From the NCBI RefSeq assembly GCF_900541605.1, contig NZ_UQKJ01000057.1, positions 1-13,079 on the forward strand: DNA of 13,079 nucleotides, in the 5' to 3' direction. The DNA comes from an uncultured Dialister sp. GTDB taxonomy: Bacteria; Bacillota; Negativicutes; Veillonellales; Dialisteraceae. Position 1 is the first letter of the stretch; each line of letters starts with the position of its first letter. The translations under genes were made by a program, and so were the position numbers. The notes under the pieces were generated by a model that did no database searches, was not told the DNA's origin, and saw only the letters and a program-made list of their open reading frames with translations. This document shows, piece by piece, positions 6,214-13,079 of this stretch.

Positions 6214-6567
6214 ATGGCAGTATATTTAAACCGTAAGAATCGACTGGCAATAAGAGTTATCCCTGCCCTGGTGACTGCAGGGATAATCGGCTTGTGTGGC
6301 GTTATGCCGGTAGGGGCAGAAGGACTCAGCAATAACACGAGAATTGTGAACAAAGATGAGCAGGTCACGGGGCAGTTTTTCCCTGTAACAGGTAGCGAAG
6401 AATCGGCTTCGATGGAAGCTTCCCATAACAGTCTCACCCTGTATGACCAGGAAAAAAATTCTGCTGCTTCCGGGGTATATGTGACTCTTATAAATAAAGA
6501 CGACGGGGCTCTTTCTATTACTGATAATTCCATGGAAGTGGGAACAAAAGAAGGGAATACGAGCTAG
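6214..6567 (+). CDS. Autotransporter N-terminal piece: signal peptide and passenger start
   Basis: This 117-residue ORF is the front of the autotransporter cut off by TAG at 6565-6567. It starts at ATG 6214 with AAGGGAGG (6198-6205) 8 bases upstream. Residues 1-36 look like a Sec signal peptide: basic Asn/Lys/Arg-rich start, hydrophobic stretch about 17-31, and likely cleavage after PVGA. The rest (NSLTLYDQE, GALSITDNSMEVG) has the same short beta-strand pattern as the downstream passenger. By itself it would be a small secreted fragment with no membrane anchor. Confidence 0.7.
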   Translation: MAVYLNRKNRLAIRVIPALVTAGIIGLCGVMPVGAEGLSNNTRIVNKDEQVTGQFFPVTGSEESASMEASHNSLTLYDQEKNSAASGVYVTLINKDDGALSITDNSMEVGTKEGNTS

Positions 6568-6615
6568 TATACTTCCATCTTTGGGGTCTATGGAGCACCA
6601 TCTTTCGCTTCAGGT

Positions 6616-9330
6616 ATGGGACAGGTAACTATGAGTAGAAATTCCCTGACCGTAAATAACAGTAACGTAGGCGACCATGTAATAGGGGTTTACGATATCA
6701 CTGATAACAGCAATAGTAAGGATTATTCATCCCTTACAGCTGAAAATAATAAATTAACAATTTCTAAAAGTACAATTGGTGAAACTATTCATATTCATCT
6801 TTATTCCCCAAACAGCAATAGTAAGAATAGTATCTCTGAAAATACAGCCTCCATTACGGACAGTAGTGTAAACGGGTCCTATTTTGGTACCTATCAGCGG
6901 TATAGTAAATCGGGAGATTTAAAGTTAATTGGAAATAGTTCTGATTTTACAAAGACCACCGTATATGGCCATTTATTTGGATCGAATATTTATGATAGTG
7001 GCAACGCTGTATCAGAGGGAAATACTATCAGCCTTTCCGGAAGCAGTGTTGCAGGATATTTGTTCCAGGATGATATTTATGGCGCTAAAGGGAATTTAGA
7101 AAATAATAAGGTTACACTATCCGGTTCCTCCGTAAAAAGTGCAATATATGGAGAAGCATTTTCCAGTACCGCAAATGGGGCTGAAGTAACGGCTAAAAGA
7201 AATTCTGTGATTCTTTCTGATAGCAGCACAGCCGGTGCAGTGACTACTGTTACATTTGACAGGGGTGGAGGTGGAACATTTTCAAAAGCGGAAGCCATAG
7301 CTAATAAAGTACAGCTGCAGGGGGGCAGTACCGCCCTGTTTGCTGCTGCTGTCCAGGGTGAGGGAGATGCATCAGATAATACGGTCCATATTACGGACAG
7401 TACTGTCGGTATTGTGGCCGGTGCTATAGCCGGTGGCAATGTTACCGGAAATTCCGTTACTATTGGCGGGACTGCGAAAGTAGACTATACAACGGCGGAG
7501 GAACTGCTTAAAGAAAAGGGGATTACCAACGCGGCCATGTTCCTTCCTGATTCGTCTTGGGAGGGTAATTCAGCCGTCATTGCCGGATACAGCACCGGTA
7601 GTGGCAGCGCTGACAATAACGCCGTCAATATCACAGGACAGGCGGATCTGGAAAAGGCTGATCTCTATGGTTATCTGGGAGAGAAGGGGAGCGGCAATGT
7701 GCTCCGCATCGGTTATGACGGCAGTCAGGATGCGGTATGGAAGAACCCGAGCGATAATAAGGTGAAGAGCGTTTCCAATTTTGACACCATTGAGCTTCAC
7801 CAGGGAACCTGGGGAAAGACCATGCTCCATGTGGCGGACGCTATGGATCTCAGTCATACCAAAGTGGACATCAGCCATCTTTCCTTTGAAAACGGAGCGC
7901 CCGCACAACCGAACAGTGAGACCGTGCTTATCGATGATAATACTACATTCTATGACAAAGCCAAAATTGACGATGGAAATGGTGGGAACGGTATTTCCTT
8001 CGCCTATTCCCTGGGGAATAGTGCCAGTGCCCTTTTATCGGGCTCTTTTATCGGTAAGGGGACCACAGACAATGGAAATATCGTCCTTAAGACTGGTAAT
8101 GTAGATGTGGATACGGTGGATTTTAATAATGTAGAATGGGGAAAGACGCCGCTTACCCTGGATTCCGGTGTGACCTATAATTTTTCCGATGCCAAAATCA
8201 ACACGTCCCATATTACTTTCCAAAGTATTGCATCCCTTAAGGAAGGCATAAATACCATGACCCTCATGGACACCAATAGCAGCAAAGTTATAGCTTTGAG
8301 GAACAGCAGCCTTTCCGGTGAGATTCTTCCCTATACCGTCGGTACTACGCTGGAAGGTAACGGGAAAGCTTATCTGGATAATGGGAACCTGCAGTATTCC
8401 ATCAGTTTGACCGATAAAACGAGACCCCATGCCCAGCCCCAGACCCATATGACGGTCATGGGACAGGAGGCAGGGCTCACGGCCCTGGTGGATGGCAGCG
8501 ACCTGGTGATCCGGGATCTTTCCACCATCAAGGAAAACGAGGAAAGGTTCTATGGCTTTGCATCTGTCATGGGTGGTGAAAACCGGTATGATACAGGGAG
8601 CTACCTCAGAACCAACATGTGGAATGGCCACGCCGGCGTGGGTTGGAAAAGTCCCCGTTCCGACGGGAGCCTTGCGGAATATGCCCTTTTCTATGATTAT
8701 GGTGATGGCAATTATCGTACCTATGATGCGGGAAGACGGGGCCACGGCAAAATCAATTACAAAGGGGCTGGCGTATTTGGTCGGTACCGCCTGGAAAACA
8801 GGACCTTTGTGGAAGGCTCATTTCGTACAGGCCGCTTGGATAATGAAGCCCGCCATGTGCTGTATGATGGAAATGGTAAGGGCTACGACTACGATACAAA
8901 TAGCCGGTACAATGCTTTCCATGTAGGTTTCGGCAGGACCTATGACCGGGGCAGCAGCAATACGCTGGAATTGTACGGCCGTTATTTCTATACCCATATC
9001 AATGGGGATGATTACGAAGCCGGTGGCCACTACCATCTGGACAGCGCCGACAGCAGCCTGCTCCGGATCGGTGGACGATGGAATCATAGAAGCTCTCTTA
9101 TGCAGTATTATGCCGGTGCTGCCTACGAGTATGAATTTGACGGAAAGGCAGCGGGACTGGCTGACGGTGCACCTATCCGAAATGCAGATATCCGGGGGAG
9201 CAGTGTACGGTTTGAACTGGGCGCCAAATATACAAAGGGTCCCTGGGTCCTTGACTTCGGTGGTCATGGCTATGCCGGAAAGCATCGGGGCGTGGGTGGT
9301 AATATAAATATTGCTTACCGGTTCTTCTAA
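6616..9330 (+). CDS. Autotransporter passenger and outer-membrane barrel (downstream of amber codon)
   Basis: A 904-residue open frame carrying most of the passenger and the translocator; the frame is in fact open from 6568. Numbering from ATG 6214, residues about 140-480 are solenoid repeats. About 523-680 contains two WGKT-type modules. A linker (MGQEAGLTALVDGSDLVIRDL, around 750-770) probably forms the pore helix. Residues about 778-1038 form the autotransporter beta-barrel (PF03797 type), starting FYGFASVMGGENRYDTGSY. The barrel shows alternating strands rich in Tyr and Gly (for example HAGVGWKS, FHVGFGRTY, LELYGRYFYTH) and ends in INIAYRFF, the terminal aromatic residue expected by the outer-membrane assembly machinery. 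As a separate ORF it lacks a signal peptide, so it could not be exported without the upstream piece. Ligand or host target cannot be told from sequence. Confidence 0.8.
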   Translation: MGQVTMSRNSLTVNNSNVGDHVIGVYDITDNSNSKDYSSLTAENNKLTISKSTIGETIHIHLYSPNSNSKNSISENTASITDSSVNGSYFGTYQRYSKSGDLKLIGNSSDFTKTTVYGHLFGSNIYDSGNAVSEGNTISLSGSSVAGYLFQDDIYGAKGNLENNKVTLSGSSVKSAIYGEAFSSTANGAEVTAKRNSVILSDSSTAGAVTTVTFDRGGGGTFSKAEAIANKVQLQGGSTALFAAAVQGEGDASDNTVHITDSTVGIVAGAIAGGNVTGNSVTIGGTAKVDYTTAEELLKEKGITNAAMFLPDSSWEGNSAVIAGYSTGSGSADNNAVNITGQADLEKADLYGYLGEKGSGNVLRIGYDGSQDAVWKNPSDNKVKSVSNFDTIELHQGTWGKTMLHVADAMDLSHTKVDISHLSFENGAPAQPNSETVLIDDNTTFYDKAKIDDGNGGNGISFAYSLGNSASALLSGSFIGKGTTDNGNIVLKTGNVDVDTVDFNNVEWGKTPLTLDSGVTYNFSDAKINTSHITFQSIASLKEGINTMTLMDTNSSKVIALRNSSLSGEILPYTVGTTLEGNGKAYLDNGNLQYSISLTDKTRPHAQPQTHMTVMGQEAGLTALVDGSDLVIRDLSTIKENEERFYGFASVMGGENRYDTGSYLRTNMWNGHAGVGWKSPRSDGSLAEYALFYDYGDGNYRTYDAGRRGHGKINYKGAGVFGRYRLENRTFVEGSFRTGRLDNEARHVLYDGNGKGYDYDTNSRYNAFHVGFGRTYDRGSSNTLELYGRYFYTHINGDDYEAGGHYHLDSADSSLLRIGGRWNHRSSLMQYYAGAAYEYEFDGKAAGLADGAPIRNADIRGSSVRFELGAKYTKGPWVLDFGGHGYAGKHRGVGGNINIAYRFF
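6640..7650 (+). repeat. Degenerate solenoid repeats in the autotransporter passenger
   Basis: A pattern of the type N-x-V-T-[IL]-S-x-S-S-V recurs roughly every 30-40 residues. Examples: NSLTVNNSNV, NKLTISKSTI, NTASITDSSV, NTISLSGSSV, NKVTLSGSSV, NSVILSDSST, NKVQLQGGST, NTVHITDSTV, NSVTIGGTAKV and NAVNITGQADL. Several are followed by a Tyr-Gly turn such as DIYGA or AIYGE. This is the usual look of a right-handed beta-helix passenger. The repeats are clear in protein but weak in DNA, so they are old or rapidly diverging. Confidence 0.75.
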
Positions 9331-9356
9331 AAATGAAGGCAGGTATCATGGTTTTT

Positions 9357-9386
9357 GAAAAGCCTCTCGTAAAGGAGAGGCTTTTC
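9357..9386. terminator. Intrinsic terminator after the autotransporter gene
   Basis: GAAAAGCCTCTC (9357-9368) pairs perfectly with GAGAGGCTTTTC (9375-9386) around a 6-base loop. The stem ends in CTTTTCCTGTTTCTG on the + strand and is preceded by GTTTTTGAAAA, so it can probably work in both directions. It isolates smc from the autotransporter unit. Confidence 0.85.
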
Positions 9387-9415
9387 CTGTTTCTGCAGAG
9401 TCTGTCCGATTCCTG

Positions 9416-9421
9416 TATAAT
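9416..9421 (+). promoter_or_regulatory. -10 element of the likely smc promoter
   Basis: A perfect TATAAT sits 56 bases before the smc ATG and just after the terminator at 9357-9386. No good -35 is visible at 16-18 bp (CTGCAG at 17 bp is poor), so the promoter may be weak or activator-dependent. Its position between a terminator and the gene supports the call. Confidence 0.5.
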
Positions 9422-9476
9422 AGGTAAGAAAACAAGAGAGCCATCTATGGCAATATACGAAATTGAAGGAGAAACG

Positions 9477-12400
9477 ATGAAATTACTTCGTCTGACAATG
9501 CAGGGGTTCAAGTCCTTTGCCGATAAAACTACAGTGGAATTCGCGGATGGCATGACGGTCATCGTAGGGCCCAATGGCTGCGGGAAGAGCAATATTTCCG
9601 ATGCCGTCAGGTGGGTGCTGGGGGAGCAGAATGTACGGAATCTCCGGGGACAGAAGGCGGAGGACATCATATTTTCCGGGTCTGAATCAAGACCGGCCAA
9701 AAACGGGGCAGAAGTAACGCTGGTGCTGGACAATTCGGCCCATGAGCTGCCGCTGGATACGATGGAGGTCTCTATTACACGAAGGCTTCTGCGGAACGGA
9801 GACAGCGATTTCAAAATCAATAAGAGAAGCTGCCGACTGAAGGATATTCAGGAACTTCTGGCCAATACGGGCCTTGGAAAAGGATCTCTTGCTATTATCG
9901 GACAGAACCGGGTGGATCAGGTGCTTTCTGCCCGGCCTGAGGAACGGCGGCTCATATTCGAAGATGTAGCAGGCATCAGTCTGTACCGCATGCGAAAAAA
10001 TGAGGGTCTTAGGAAGCTGGAGAAGACCGCGGAAAACATGGAACGGGTGAAGGACATGACAGCCCTTCTGGATGAACAGCTTATTCCCCTTAAGGAGGGG
10101 GCTGAAAAGGCGAAGGCCTATAAGACGCTGCTGGAGGAAAAACGGGCTGTCACAGCCTCCATGGCAGTACTGAAGCTGACCTCCATTGGCCGGATGCTGT
10201 CCCGGTATGAAACGGAATACCGGAATCTGGAAGAAGAAGACCTGAAATGGGAGACGAAGCTGGCTTCCTTCACGGCAGAGCGGGAGAAGCTGGAAAAGCA
10301 GGCCCTTGATTTCCAGGAAGGTCTGCGGGACCTGGGGCGAAAGACGGCAGAAGCCCAGCAGAAGATGGAAGAGCTTCGCGGCGATTACAGGGTCCGGGAA
10401 GAAGCCCTTCACCATGCGGAAGAAAAGAAGGGGGAATTGGCGGCGGAAGAGGAAGACCAGTTAGAAGCGGAAAAAGAACTGGCTGAAGAAATCCAAAGCG
10501 CAAAGGAAGAATACGATAAATCCCTTCTTGCTTACCAGGAATGGGATGGGAAGAAAAAAACAGCCGAAAAAGAGAGACGGGCTCTGGAAGAAAAATTGCA
10601 GGCGTCTGAGACGGCTTTTGCTGCCAGACTGGCAGTGAACCGTAAAAAAATTGCCGATAAAGAACGACTGGAACAGGAAACTGTCCATCTGGAGGATGAG
10701 ATGGCCCGTCTTGGAAAAGAAAAGGCGGAATTTGCGTCTTCCCTGGCGGAAAAAAGGGAGTCCCTTGCTCGGATAGAGGCAGATCTGGAGAATATGAAAA
10801 AGCAGGAAGAGAAGCTGTCCCATGACTTGAAATCCCTGGAAGAAAAAGGGAAAAAAGACAGTCTTTCCCTGAAGGAGGCGGAGAATCGACGCTTCTCCCT
10901 GATGAATGAAAAGAGCAGGGAAGAGTCATCCCTGGCGTCTCTTCATTCACGGCGGGATTATCTGGAACATGCGGAAAAGGAGTATACCAGCTTTTCTATG
11001 GCTGCACGGACAGTCATGACAAACCGCAGCCTTTTTGGAGAGGCTATCCATGGTGCATTGGGCGATCTTGTCAGGGTACCGGGAAAGTATACGGAAGCAG
11101 CGGAAGTGGCTCTGGGGAGCCGCGTTTCCTGTATCGTTACCGATACAACGGCATCGGCAGGGAAGATTATCGGCTGGCTCAAGGATAAACGGTTGGGCAG
11201 GGCGACCTTTTTCCCTTTGGAGTCCATGCATCCCTCCGGTTATACAGGGCAGGAACGGAAGGCAGCCGGTGAGCCGGGAATTTGTGGTATTGCATCGGAC
11301 CTTTTTGCCTGTGATGCTCCTTACCGGGACCTTATGGATTCTCTTTTGGGGAAGACGCTGATAGCAGAGACCCTGGATGATGCGAGACGGGTGGCAAAGA
11401 AATACGGCTATCGGTTCCGCATCGTAACGCTGGATGGGCAGGTTGTAAATGCCGGTGGTTCCATGACCGGCGGTTCCATGAAGAAAAAAGAAAATACCTT
11501 CTTTGGTCGGAAGCAGGAAATCAAATCGCTGCAGGCCAGGGAAATGGAGGCCGAGGAAAAGTTGTCTTCGGCTGCAGAAAAACTGGCAGAAGAAAGCAGG
11601 GCCTGTGATGACCTGGCCCGCAGGGTCATGGAAGAAAGGGAGTCCTGGCAGGCTGCCAAGGTGAATATGGCCGCCCTTTCTGCACGGAAAGAGGGACTCC
11701 ATAAGACCCTGTCCGACCGAAAGATTTTGGCTGATGAGGCAGAAAAGCAGAAAACTCTTCGAGAAAAGAGCCTCATGAAAGCGCAGGAGAGAAAAGAACA
11801 GCTGCAAAAAGAACTGGAAGGCCTGGCTGATATTCCGGAAGTAGGCGAAGATCGGGAAAGCCTTGCACTGAAAGAAGCATTGGACAGGAAAGGGGAAGAA
11901 ATCTTATCCATCCATGTTTCTTACACAAAGGCAGAAGAATCCCTGGCCTTCGGAAGGCGTATGAAGGAGGACCGGGACCGGGCACTTCGGGAGCAGGCGG
12001 AAGACCGGCAAAAGCTGGAAGAAGAAAAGAAGGAAAATGAAACCCTTCTTGCAAATCTCAGGAAGGAAATGGAAAAATTGTCCGCTGATTTCCAGAAAGC
12101 GGAACAGGTATGGCAGCAGCAGAAAGAAAGCCAGTCCCGCATGCAGGATGATTCGGACAGCTTTACCATAAAACAGAGGGAACTGGAATCATCCTGGAGA
12201 AATACACAGGAGAAGTCTTCTGCCATTAAACGGGATATGGCGGAGCGGAAAGGGCGCATAGAAAATTTTAAGGCCCAGGAAGAAGAAGAGCTTCGCCGGC
12301 TTGCTGAAAATCATATGACCCGGGAGGCAGCAGAAGAAGCCAGAATTCCCGGCTCCATGCAGGACATGAAGCGTAAATCTGAAAAAATTGCTGAAAAAAT

Positions 12401-13013
12401 CGGGGCTTTGGGTACTGTAAATCCCAATGGGGTGGAAGAGTACAATCGGCAGCTGGAAAAACGGAAATTCTATGAAGAGCAGATAGAGGATCTGAAAAAA
12501 GCAAGGACTGGCCTGGAAACGGTGATCCAGGATATTGATCGGACCATGACTGAGCAGTTCACGAAGGCCTTCGGTGAAATCAATAAAGAATTCGGCCGCA
12601 TTATGCAGCTCATGTTCCAGGGAGGGAAAGCCCGGCTGGAACTTACGGATGATGCCCACCCACTGGAGGGGGGCGTGGAAATGTACCTCCAGCTTCCCGG
12701 GAAAAAGCGGCAGCCTTTGACACTGATGTCCGGCGGGGAACGGGCGCTCACTGTCATTGCGCTCCTTATTTCCTTCATGGCCTGCCGGCCGGCACCATTC
12801 TGTTTCGTCGATGAAATCGATGCAGCCTTGGATGATGCCAATGTGGAAAGGTACAGCCGGATGATTGCGGACTATAAGAACCGCACCCAGTTTATTGTGA
12901 TTTCCCACAGAAAAAAGACCATGGAATTTGCAGATACCCTTCAGGGGGTAACCATGGCAGAAAAAGGGGTGTCTTCCCTGATTACGGTGAAAATGAAGGA
13001 CTACGTGGAATAG
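9477..13013 (+). CDS. smc: Chromosome segregation protein SMC
   Basis: An 1,178-residue structural-maintenance-of-chromosomes ATPase. As a homodimer with the kleisin ScpA and with ScpB it loads on DNA and extrudes or aligns chromosome arms. The N-terminal head has Walker A GPNGCGKS (31-38) and GQNRVDQVLSARPEERR about residues 141-157. A long coiled coil (about 170-510, rich in Glu/Lys) leads to the hinge (about 515-670), which includes LFGEAIHGALGDLV and the Gly-rich VNAGGSMTGGS. A second coil (about 670-1000) returns to the C-terminal head with the ABC signature LMSGGERALTV (about 1084-1094) and Walker B CFVDEIDAALDD (about 1107-1118). Length is standard and no key residue is missing. ATG 9477 is preferred: AAGGAG at 9466-9471 is 5 bases upstream and MKLLRLTMQGFKSFADKT is the conserved start; the frame upstream has no SMC similarity. 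In many Firmicutes smc lies between rnc and ftsY; neither is seen here. It ends in TAG. Confidence 0.98.
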   Translation: MKLLRLTMQGFKSFADKTTVEFADGMTVIVGPNGCGKSNISDAVRWVLGEQNVRNLRGQKAEDIIFSGSESRPAKNGAEVTLVLDNSAHELPLDTMEVSITRRLLRNGDSDFKINKRSCRLKDIQELLANTGLGKGSLAIIGQNRVDQVLSARPEERRLIFEDVAGISLYRMRKNEGLRKLEKTAENMERVKDMTALLDEQLIPLKEGAEKAKAYKTLLEEKRAVTASMAVLKLTSIGRMLSRYETEYRNLEEEDLKWETKLASFTAEREKLEKQALDFQEGLRDLGRKTAEAQQKMEELRGDYRVREEALHHAEEKKGELAAEEEDQLEAEKELAEEIQSAKEEYDKSLLAYQEWDGKKKTAEKERRALEEKLQASETAFAARLAVNRKKIADKERLEQETVHLEDEMARLGKEKAEFASSLAEKRESLARIEADLENMKKQEEKLSHDLKSLEEKGKKDSLSLKEAENRRFSLMNEKSREESSLASLHSRRDYLEHAEKEYTSFSMAARTVMTNRSLFGEAIHGALGDLVRVPGKYTEAAEVALGSRVSCIVTDTTASAGKIIGWLKDKRLGRATFFPLESMHPSGYTGQERKAAGEPGICGIASDLFACDAPYRDLMDSLLGKTLIAETLDDARRVAKKYGYRFRIVTLDGQVVNAGGSMTGGSMKKKENTFFGRKQEIKSLQAREMEAEEKLSSAAEKLAEESRACDDLARRVMEERESWQAAKVNMAALSARKEGLHKTLSDRKILADEAEKQKTLREKSLMKAQERKEQLQKELEGLADIPEVGEDRESLALKEALDRKGEEILSIHVSYTKAEESLAFGRRMKEDRDRALREQAEDRQKLEEEKKENETLLANLRKEMEKLSADFQKAEQVWQQQKESQSRMQDDSDSFTIKQRELESSWRNTQEKSSAIKRDMAERKGRIENFKAQEEEELRRLAENHMTREAAEEARIPGSMQDMKRKSEKIAEKIGALGTVNPNGVEEYNRQLEKRKFYEEQIEDLKKARTGLETVIQDIDRTMTEQFTKAFGEINKEFGRIMQLMFQGGKARLELTDDAHPLEGGVEMYLQLPGKKRQPLTLMSGGERALTVIALLISFMACRPAPFCFVDEIDAALDDANVERYSRMIADYKNRTQFIVISHRKKTMEFADTLQGVTMAEKGVSSLITVKMKDYVE

Positions 13014-13026
13014 GAATTGCGTGGGA

Positions 13027-13079
13027 TATTTCAGTTTATCGAGCTGTTAGGGCGATGCTTACGGATAGAGTCATTCGTG
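13027..13079 (-). repeat. Right copy of the 53-bp terminal inverted repeat
   Basis: This is the inverted partner of bases 3-55. On the minus strand it reads TNDSIRKHRPNSSIN followed by TGA (stop at 13033-13031), so the one mismatch is a Thr-to-Ile change and the frame stays open in both copies. It begins 13 bases after the smc stop and would be convergent with smc. An open frame conserved in two copies mildly favours a coding repeat (gene 3' end) over a purely structural one. No terminal transposon signature can be seen because the window ends inside the repeat. Confidence 0.9.

Larger units (their letters stand above)
6214..9330 (+). pseudogene. Autotransporter adhesin-like gene interrupted by one in-frame amber codon
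   Basis: From ATG 6214 to TAA 9330 the frame is open for 1,039 codons except for a single TAG at 6565-6567 (codon 118). The 16 codons between the TAG and the next ATG (6616) read as normal passenger sequence (YTSIFGVYGAPSFASG), so a single base change would restore a 1,038-residue protein. The whole would comprise a signal peptide, a repetitive beta-solenoid passenger, a helical linker and a C-terminal beta-barrel: a classical monomeric autotransporter placed in the outer membrane. smc in this window ends in TAG, so TAG is used as a stop here and general amber recoding is unlikely. A recent nonsense mutation, a sequencing error or a strain-level polymorphism all fit; low-level suppression cannot be excluded. 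No ribosome binding site is evident before ATG 6616. Confidence 0.75.

Noticed and set aside
6565..6567. TAG recoded as an amino acid genome-wide
   Set aside because: smc in the same window ends at a TAG in the expected place, so TAG works as a stop in this organism.
6616..6618. ATG 6616 as a genuine independent start of a second autotransporter gene
   Set aside because: No Shine-Dalgarno, no signal peptide after it, and the frame continues seamlessly upstream to the TAG, so the two ORFs are pieces of one gene.

Overview
The window reads as chromosomal DNA from a diderm Firmicute of the class Negativicutes; a Dialister-like organism is my best guess, not a proven assignment. Two things point there. 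The first block has a Firmicutes housekeeping order: S1-domain protein, Ppx/GppA phosphatase, tilS, hpt, ftsH. The same stretch also carries a type V-like autotransporter with a C-terminal outer-membrane barrel, which needs an outer membrane. All recognisable genes are on the + strand. I see no tRNA, rRNA or CRISPR array and no complete insertion sequence.

Layout. Bases 3-55 and 13027-13079 are a 53-bp inverted repeat (52/53 identical) at the two ends of the window. A promoter at 94-122 leads into the S1 gene (172-744). A 265-bp leader holding a 98-bp long-hairpin element and a second possible fold precedes ppx/gppA (1010-1924). That gene, tilS (1921-3378) and hpt (3375-3926) are chained by two ATGA stop/start overlaps. 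ftsH (4114-6006) starts at TTG, has its own promoter candidate and ends in a very long perfect terminator hairpin. A second transcription unit (promoter 6105-6133) encodes an autotransporter (6214-9330) broken by one in-frame TAG at codon 118. A terminator (9357-9386) separates it from smc (9477-13013), which is complete and stops just before the right-hand repeat.

How the genes fit together. The first block is core maintenance: an RNA-binding S1 protein, phosphate/alarmone metabolism (Ppx/GppA), lysidine tRNA modification (TilS), purine salvage (Hpt) and membrane protein quality control (FtsH). smc serves chromosome compaction and segregation. The autotransporter is the accessory, surface-exposed component.

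Most worth a second look: the matched inverted repeats at the window ends (contig break at a dispersed repeat, or edges of a mobile or invertible unit); the single amber codon in an otherwise open autotransporter frame; and the long-hairpin element in front of ppx/gppA. I did not find convincing evidence of an entirely new multi-gene system here.
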